Below, piece by piece: positions 33,315-38,177 of a stretch of 38,177 bases of DNA. The stretch comes from Maccoyibacter intestinihominis (GTDB lineage: Bacteria > Bacillota > Clostridia > Lachnospirales > Lachnospiraceae): the NCBI RefSeq assembly GCF_040096355.1, contig NZ_JBBMEX010000017.1:1-38177 (forward strand), in the 5' to 3' direction. Each line of letters starts with the position of its first letter. The first letter of the stretch is position 1. The position numbers and the translations under genes were made by a program. Under the pieces are notes generated by a model, which was given only the letters and a program-made list of their open reading frames with translations, did no database searches and had not been told where the DNA came from.

Positions 33315-35864
33315 TTATTCATTACGAATTCTTTCAACTACACTTTCCTGACTCATCTTTTTAAACTGATACTTTGGAATCGCATATGCAATTCCACTTA
33401 ATATCGGAACCATAAGCAGGCACGGCACGATTGTAAGATGCAGTTGAAAGCAAAATGCCGTAGCAAACGTATTTGATAAAATCTTTTCTGCACCAAACAC
33501 AACCAGTACGATTGCAATAACAAATGCACCTCCCAAATATATGAATCCTTCTGCAATCAGCATTTTTGATATCTGCTTTTTCGTCATTCCTACAACCTCC
33601 AAAAGTGCCAGCTCCTTTTTCCTGCTAATCACAGAAGTTGTTGTTGTATTAAAGAAATTCATAATACCTATAAAAGCTAAAATAACAACAAGGAAACCAC
33701 CGATCATATAATATTTTCCGACAAACCGCCTAAAGCTCGCCTTCATATCCAATACAGAAGAAACATTTATCATATCATTTTCTTTCAAAACATTTTTATC
33801 AATGTATTCTTTTACTTGCTTATCCTCTCCCTTCTTGGCATCAATAGCAGCATACATTGCTGATTGATTTCCTGTCTGGGTGATATACTCTTCCTCTGGG
33901 ACCATTACTGTAATATAAACAGTATCTGCATACGGATAATCCAGGGAATATGGCATCATAGCTTCTCCGATCACCCCATAATCTTTCTGCTTTCCGTTTC
34001 CGTACTCCATTTTAAAAGTTTCGCCAGACTGATAATAAGAAACTGGTTCTTCTGTATATTTATCACTATAGTCCACAATCACATAATCCCCACTTTTAAA
34101 CGTATCCCAGGAACATTTTTCCCCTTTCCATTCTAACATATCAAACACCGCTTCACTAATTCCGAGGAAATGAACCTTTACAGTATTATCCGCTTTTGTT
34201 TCCTCCCAGATTTGTTTTTCATAATCTGTCCAGTTTTCTTTGTTTTTTTCTGCCAATGTCTCCCACGTTTTCATAAGTGCCGGCTCCATCTTGTGGGTTT
34301 CCTCAGAATAATACACATATCCTGTCTTAGCACTATCAGGACATTCGTCCAGAATCTCTTTGATTTCAGGTGTAATACCGTTGAAATTCGTATTTAACAA
34401 ACTTCCCGTCATCTGATCCAGTTGAAAATCGGAAGCTAAAAGCACTTTTCGGTAAGAATCAAAATCATATCCCTGCACCAGCATCACGATACAGTTGACA
34501 ACCACCATAGAAAGAGCGATAGAAAGCATAACAATCAATCCCTTTTTCCAATTTCGTAACACATTTTGAACTGCCATCCCCCACCAGGTTACAGAAGTAT
34601 TCTTTTTTATTTTCCTATGTGACTGCTCTCCTTCTGCCAAACGCAGAGCTTCCACAGGCGAAACTCTTTCCACCATTTTACAAGCCTGCAGACTGGAGAG
34701 ATACACCGTTAAAAGTGTCAAAAGCGCTGCTGCAAGAAAAATCAAAGGATTTGCTGATACTACTGTCTGAGCAGTCTGTCCTGCCTGTGCACTAATTTCA
34801 GCATCTGCTGTCAAGGACGGAGCCATACAAAGACCTGCAAGATAACCACAAAGCAATCCGATTGGAATACCAATAGCTGATAATCTCCACGCCTGCATAC
34901 GTACAACTTTTTTCAACTGCTTTCCCGTTGTTCCCACATTCTTTAACAATCCGTAAACCCGGATATCCGTTTTCACAGAAATGTTAAAGATATTATAAAT
35001 AATCAGGTATCCAGCTAATATAACAAATAGAATCATTATAATTAAGGATGAAAATGAAAATGAATCTTCTTCAAAGAGATTATATGCCGGATTGACTTCC
35101 ATTCCTGTCCCTGCTTTCGTAAATCCCGCTGCTTTGGATATCTTTTCCGTTTTCTTTTCCAGATTCCAAAGGTTCTTGTACCAGACAGAATACTCTTTCC
35201 CTCCATTGTAGATGCCATTTTCTAATTCTTCCTGCGTAACGGGATAACGATTCTCCTTTGCATAGGCTTCGGATACCCAGACCATCTGACCTAAAACAGC
35301 TTTATCCCCCTGCCAGAATCCACATATCTGAAACGTATCTGTCTTATATTGTTTCAGCATGGGATTTACTTCCCAGGTCAGCGTTACTTCTTCCCCAATC
35401 TTTGGTGTAACACCCAGAGATTCCAATATCGTGCTGCTAAGTGCTACTTCATTTTCTTTCTCCGGCAGTCTTCCTGTAGTTGGCAGACAATTAAAACTTT
35501 CTGCCATATTTTCATCTGCATATCGGACCTCTACGGAAAATCCAAACCGCTCGTCCATTCCAGCTCCCAGAAAAATACCGGAACCATATCGCTTAACATC
35601 TTCACTCTGTTCGATTGTTTGCTGCAATCGCTTTGCATCTTCTTCTGACAGATTCTGTGCAATAGCATGAGCAGAATCCATAAACTGCTTAATTTCTGTT
35701 GCTCTTTTAGAAAGAATCATAGATACACTTCCCACAAAGAGACTTGTGAATAAAAGGGAAGTCAGCATGATTGCAATAACAGCAATAACATTCCTGGCGC
35801 GATTCATTTTCATAAAACGCCTTGTTAATAATCGTAACGTCTCTTTATTCTCTACTTTTACCAT
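33315..35864 (-). CDS. FtsX/MacB-type ABC transporter permease (cassette 3)
   Basis: An 849-aa membrane protein with the same layout as the permease at 1700: TM1 (about 22-44), large external domain, a three-helix core (about 270-400), a fourth segment (about 435-455), second external domain, and a C-terminal three-helix core. It ends E-S-V-V-E-R-I-R-N-E. AGGGGG lies 7 nt before the ATG. It forms a transporter with the ATPase at 35879, 14 bp upstream. It probably protects against or exports an antimicrobial peptide. Confidence 0.9.
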   Translation of the reverse strand: MVKVENKETLRLLTRRFMKMNRARNVIAVIAIMLTSLLFTSLFVGSVSMILSKRATEIKQFMDSAHAIAQNLSEEDAKRLQQTIEQSEDVKRYGSGIFLGAGMDERFGFSVEVRYADENMAESFNCLPTTGRLPEKENEVALSSTILESLGVTPKIGEEVTLTWEVNPMLKQYKTDTFQICGFWQGDKAVLGQMVWVSEAYAKENRYPVTQEELENGIYNGGKEYSVWYKNLWNLEKKTEKISKAAGFTKAGTGMEVNPAYNLFEEDSFSFSSLIIMILFVILAGYLIIYNIFNISVKTDIRVYGLLKNVGTTGKQLKKVVRMQAWRLSAIGIPIGLLCGYLAGLCMAPSLTADAEISAQAGQTAQTVVSANPLIFLAAALLTLLTVYLSSLQACKMVERVSPVEALRLAEGEQSHRKIKKNTSVTWWGMAVQNVLRNWKKGLIVMLSIALSMVVVNCIVMLVQGYDFDSYRKVLLASDFQLDQMTGSLLNTNFNGITPEIKEILDECPDSAKTGYVYYSEETHKMEPALMKTWETLAEKNKENWTDYEKQIWEETKADNTVKVHFLGISEAVFDMLEWKGEKCSWDTFKSGDYVIVDYSDKYTEEPVSYYQSGETFKMEYGNGKQKDYGVIGEAMMPYSLDYPYADTVYITVMVPEEEYITQTGNQSAMYAAIDAKKGEDKQVKEYIDKNVLKENDMINVSSVLDMKASFRRFVGKYYMIGGFLVVILAFIGIMNFFNTTTTSVISRKKELALLEVVGMTKKQISKMLIAEGFIYLGGAFVIAIVLVVFGAEKILSNTFATAFCFQLHLTIVPCLLMVPILSGIAYAIPKYQFKKMSQESVVERIRNE

Positions 35865-35878
35865 AAAATCGCCCCCTG

Positions 35879-36559
35879 CTATACCAGACCACTGTCTGAA
35901 ACAATTTTTCCATCTTCTATCTGTAAAATCCGGTCTGCCATCTGGGCAATCTCTTCATTATGGGTAATCATAACGATGGTTTGGTGAAAACGCTTACTGG
36001 TTACTTTCAGAAGCCCTAATACATCCTGACTTGTTTTCGAATCCAAATTTCCGGTCGGTTCGTCAGCGAGCAAAATGGCAGGTTTTGCAGCTAAAGCCCT
36101 TGCAATTGCCACTCTCTGCTGCTGTCCACCGGATAGGGCACTTGGCAGATTTTCCAATTTTGTCCGAATACCAAGTGTATCAATGATTTCATCTACATAT
36201 TTCTTTTCAATCTTTTTTCCATCCAGCTTCACAGGAAGAATAATATTTTCCCATACATTCAGCATCGGAACTAAGTTATACTGTTGAAATACGAAACCAA
36301 TATTCCTGCGTCGGAAAATGGTAAGCTCTTCATCTGTCATATGGCTTAAGTTCTGTCCATCCACAATTACCTGCCCAGATGTTGGATTATCTAATCCTCC
36401 AATGATATGAAGCATCGTAGACTTTCCGCTCCCGGAAGTTCCAACAATCGCTACAAACTCCCCCTTTTCCACTTCTAAATTTACACCATCAATGGCTTTG
36501 ACTTCTGTTTCTCCTTGTCCATATATTTTTTGTAAATCTACCGCTTTTAATATATTCAT
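35879..36559 (-). CDS. ABC transporter ATP-binding protein, LolD/MacB type (cassette 3)
   Basis: A 226-aa ATPase with Walker A GTSGSGKS (about 40-47), signature ALSGGQQQRVA, Walker B I-L-L-A-D-E-P-T-G-N-L-D-S, and H-loop M-I-T-H-N-E-E. Closely similar to the ATPase of cassette 1 along its whole length, so the cassettes are paralogues. GGAGG is 7 nt before the ATG. A terminator lies only 30 bp upstream of the start. Confidence 0.95.
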   Translation of the reverse strand: MNILKAVDLQKIYGQGETEVKAIDGVNLEVEKGEFVAIVGTSGSGKSTMLHIIGGLDNPTSGQVIVDGQNLSHMTDEELTIFRRRNIGFVFQQYNLVPMLNVWENIILPVKLDGKKIEKKYVDEIIDTLGIRTKLENLPSALSGGQQQRVAIARALAAKPAILLADEPTGNLDSKTSQDVLGLLKVTSKRFHQTIVMITHNEEIAQMADRILQIEDGKIVSDSGLV

Positions 36560-36588
36560 GTCTTCCTCCCTGTCTTATATTTTAAAAA

Positions 36589-36617
36589 AGCCTGTATTGC
36601 TCTTTACAATACAGACT
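36589..36617 (-). terminator. terminator between kinase and transporter genes (cassette 3)
   Basis: On the minus strand AGTCTGTATTG pairs with CAATACAGGCT (one mismatch), followed by TTTTT (36584-36588). Only 24 bp remain between the T-run and the ATPase start, too little for a full promoter, so the hairpin may act as an attenuator. TATGAT on the minus strand just before the hairpin could be a -10 box. Confidence 0.8.
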
Positions 36618-36667
36618 TTATCATAACAATGTCTCCATCTGGTTTCTGAAATATCACAGTTTTGATA

Positions 36668-37576
36668 CTATTCCTTTTTTGATATCGGGAGAAACACAGA
36701 AAAGATAGAGCCCTTTTCTCTCTCTGATGTCACTTTTATATACCCCTTTTGTGCCTGAATAATCTCTCTTGTAAGGAATAAGCCAATTCCTACTCCTGGC
36801 TGGTCTGCCACTGACAGACTCCGATAAAACCTTCCAAATATCTTTGGTATTTCTTCTTTTTCTATTCCAATGCCATCATCAATGATATCAATCTTTACAA
36901 AAAAAGAATACTGCTCAGCTTTTACCTGAACATTTCCCCCACATGCTGTGTATTTAATCGCATTATCTACAATATTTCCGAGTGCCTCCTCGGTCCATTT
37001 TGGATCACATAGAACATGCAAATCCGTGTCACATAGGCTCAGAGTAATATTCTTCTCCCTTGCTTTCACGTTAAACTGCTGCTGTATGGATTCAAGCATC
37101 TGTGTAATAGTAGTATCCTCCGAATGTACTGCGATAATTCCACTCTCCATCCGTGATAATTTGACCAATGATTGTATCAGGAAATCTAATTTCTCTGTCT
37201 GCTCCAAAATGGTATCTATCTCCTCCTGATTTTCATGATTCGTTTCAGAGAGTATTTCACCATAAATTTTCAAATTTGAAATAGGAGTCAAAGTCTGATG
37301 CGCAATGTCGGAAATAAGTTTCTGTATCACTTCTTTTTGTTCCTGTTGGTTCTTTCTTGCCAGAAAGCTACTGTCTAAATGTTGTTTCATACTGTTTTCA
37401 AGAGCAGAATACTTTTCTTCTGATATTTCTGTCCGTTCCAGTTCTCCATCTATGGCACAATCCAGCATTTGCTGCAGCCGGTTCAAAAGCTTTTTTTCTT
37501 TCTGATAAAAAATGCTATGCCAGAAGATTCCACTCAAAACAAATATTCCTACAATCAATATAATTATTTCTATCAT
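36668..37576 (-). CDS. sensor histidine kinase (cassette 3)
   Basis: A 302-aa kinase with a single N-terminal hydrophobic segment (about 3-22) and no external sensor, a short linker, H-box S-D-I-A-H-Q-T-L-T-P (phospho-His 93; T-L replaces the common L-K), N-box DNAIKYTACGG, G1 DDGIGIE, F-box FGRFYRS and G2 G-V-G-I-G-L-F-L-T-R-E-I. The ATG overlaps the regulator stop (ATGA). As its regulator partner is truncated, it probably signals to nothing here or to another regulator. Confidence 0.92.
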   Translation of the reverse strand: MIEIIILIVGIFVLSGIFWHSIFYQKEKKLLNRLQQMLDCAIDGELERTEISEEKYSALENSMKQHLDSSFLARKNQQEQKEVIQKLISDIAHQTLTPISNLKIYGEILSETNHENQEEIDTILEQTEKLDFLIQSLVKLSRMESGIIAVHSEDTTITQMLESIQQQFNVKAREKNITLSLCDTDLHVLCDPKWTEEALGNIVDNAIKYTACGGNVQVKAEQYSFFVKIDIIDDGIGIEKEEIPKIFGRFYRSLSVADQPGVGIGLFLTREIIQAQKGYIKVTSEREKGSIFSVFLPISKKE

Positions 37577-37866
37577 CCATTCACCGCCCAGGTATAACCA
37601 ATTCCATAGACTGTCTTGATATATTCAGGCTTCTGCGTATCATCTTCTAATTTGTCTCTGAGACGTTTAACTGCAACAGTCAGAGCATGAGCATCCACAA
37701 ACTCTGTATCTCCTTGCCATACCTCATCAATCAGGTATTCTCGCTTCACTACTTTTCCTCTGTTTTCGCACAGCACTTTCAAGAGTTTTTGTTCTGTCTT
37801 GCTCAGTTCAATAAGTTCTCCATTTTTGAAAAATTCCATTTTGCCGAAATATATTTCTAACTTTCC
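37573..37866 (-). pseudogene. OmpR-family response regulator, receiver domain lost (cassette 3)
   Basis: Only the winged-helix effector domain remains: G-K-L-E-I-Y-F-G-K-M-E-F-F-K-N-G-E from 37866, then S-K-T-E-Q-K-L-L-K, R-E-Y-L-I-D-E-V-W, and G-I-G-Y-T-W at the end. An 88-codon frame from the ATG at 37839 is possible but that ATG is inside the domain and has no ribosome binding site. The frame ends at a TAG next to 37867. The receiver-coding part was probably separated by the integrative element on the right. Confidence 0.85.
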
Positions 37867-37916
37867 CTATTTTACAGACATTCCAGCCCATTCATTAGTG
37901 AAATGATATGTATTTT

Positions 37917-37960
37917 CCCTTATTTTTGCCCTTATGAGATAATCGTAAGGGAAATAAGGG
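37917..37960. repeat. paired CCCTTAT motifs at the end of an integrative element
   Basis: CCCTTAT at 37917-37923 and 37929-37935 (12 bp apart), then inverted CCCTTAC/CCCTTAT at 37945-37951 and 37954-37960. They lie between the integrase stop and the interrupted regulator gene, where arm-type binding sites would be. The whole can fold (TTTCCCTTATTT pairs with AAATAAGGGAAA). Compare 1117-1187. Confidence 0.55.
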
Positions 37961-37970
37961 AAAGTTTTAT

Positions 37971-38177
37971 TTAGTCGTTGCCTGCCACTTTATCAAGTAA
38001 CTTTGCGGATTCCCGCTTGGCTTTTCTTGTGGAATGGGCGTAGACATTCATTGTGGTACTGACATCTGAGTGTCCTAACAGTTCCTGTACATCTTTCGGA
38101 GCTGCTCCATTTGCCAGAAGGTTGCTTGTGTAGGTGTGTCGCAACTGGTGAAAATGAAATCCTTCAAATCCATCCAG
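37971..38177 (-). CDS. tyrosine recombinase (integrase), C-terminal fragment
   Basis: 68 codons are in the window. They contain H-Q-L-R-H-T-Y (catalytic His/Arg box), L-L-G-H-S-D-V-S-T-T and the nucleophile tyrosine in M-N-V-Y-A-H, then a basic C-terminal tail ending V-A-G-N-D. This is the phage-integrase catalytic domain as in Tn916-like integrases. The gene enters from the right and points at the element end near 37867, the usual arrangement for such elements. Confidence 0.93.
   Translation of the reverse strand: MDGFEGFHFHQLRHTYTSNLLANGAAPKDVQELLGHSDVSTTMNVYAHSTRKAKRESAKLLDKVAGND

Noticed and set aside
1..38177. CRISPR arrays, tRNA or rRNA genes
   Set aside because: No regularly spaced identical repeats and no tRNA-like or rRNA-like sequences were seen on reading through, though a covariance-model search was not possible.

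Overview
The window looks like a low-GC Firmicute of the Lachnospiraceae / Clostridia type: AT-rich DNA, strong AGGAGG ribosome binding sites, TTG and GTG starts, and gene families common in gut Clostridia. No tRNA, rRNA, ribosomal protein or core metabolic gene is visible. It reads as an accessory island built from pieces of several mobile elements and four export/resistance cassettes.

Layout. 1-1190: end of a GNAT gene, a membrane-anchored XRE regulator, and a stretch with paired CCCTTRT motifs. 1304-6923: a small DUF6061-like gene, then cassette 1 (response regulator, sensor kinase, terminator, LolD-type ATPase, FtsX-type permease). 6944-9029: broken large serine recombinase and broken small resolvase. 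9225-15513: a four-gene minus-strand operon encoding a primase/SF2 helicase/PLD-like protein (AEP-TOTE type), an intact large serine recombinase, an unknown protein with a weakly HEPN-like C-terminus, and an unknown 80-aa protein. It starts from a divergent promoter region shared with a GNAT-type toxin-antitoxin pair (15823-16609). 16975-19286: a STAND/NB-ARC ATPase with TPRs, frameshifted in its P-loop. 19319-24572: an inserted block holding cassette 2 (response regulator, kinase, two ABC-2 permeases, BcrA-type ATPase) and an IS256-family remnant, flanked by a perfect 58-bp direct repeat of the STAND gene 3' end and terminator. 24706-28793: cassette 4, an ECF sigma factor operon (sigma, membrane protein, ATPase, permease) plus a VanY-like carboxypeptidase; the sigma operon and vanY-like gene share the promoter-like motif CTAACT-N15-TTGTTA. 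28907-33254: plasmid-derived mobilisation module (11-bp repeats, ParR-like, RepA-like, DnaC-like, DUF3847, RSF1010-type oriT, MobA/MobL relaxase). 33315-37866: cassette 3, a paralogue of cassette 1, whose response regulator lacks its receiver domain because homology stops at about 37866. 37867-38177: end of an integrative element, with CCCTTRT motifs and the C-terminus of its tyrosine recombinase.

How it fits together. The cassettes probably sense and export or resist envelope-active compounds. In all three kinase-bearing cassettes a rho-independent terminator separates the regulatory genes from the transporter genes, so the two halves are probably expressed separately. The most unusual unit is the AEP-helicase-PLD / serine recombinase / HEPN-like operon facing a GNAT toxin pair and beside a STAND ATPase: it resembles a mobile-element conflict locus. 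All functions are inferred from reading the sequence; no database search was run.
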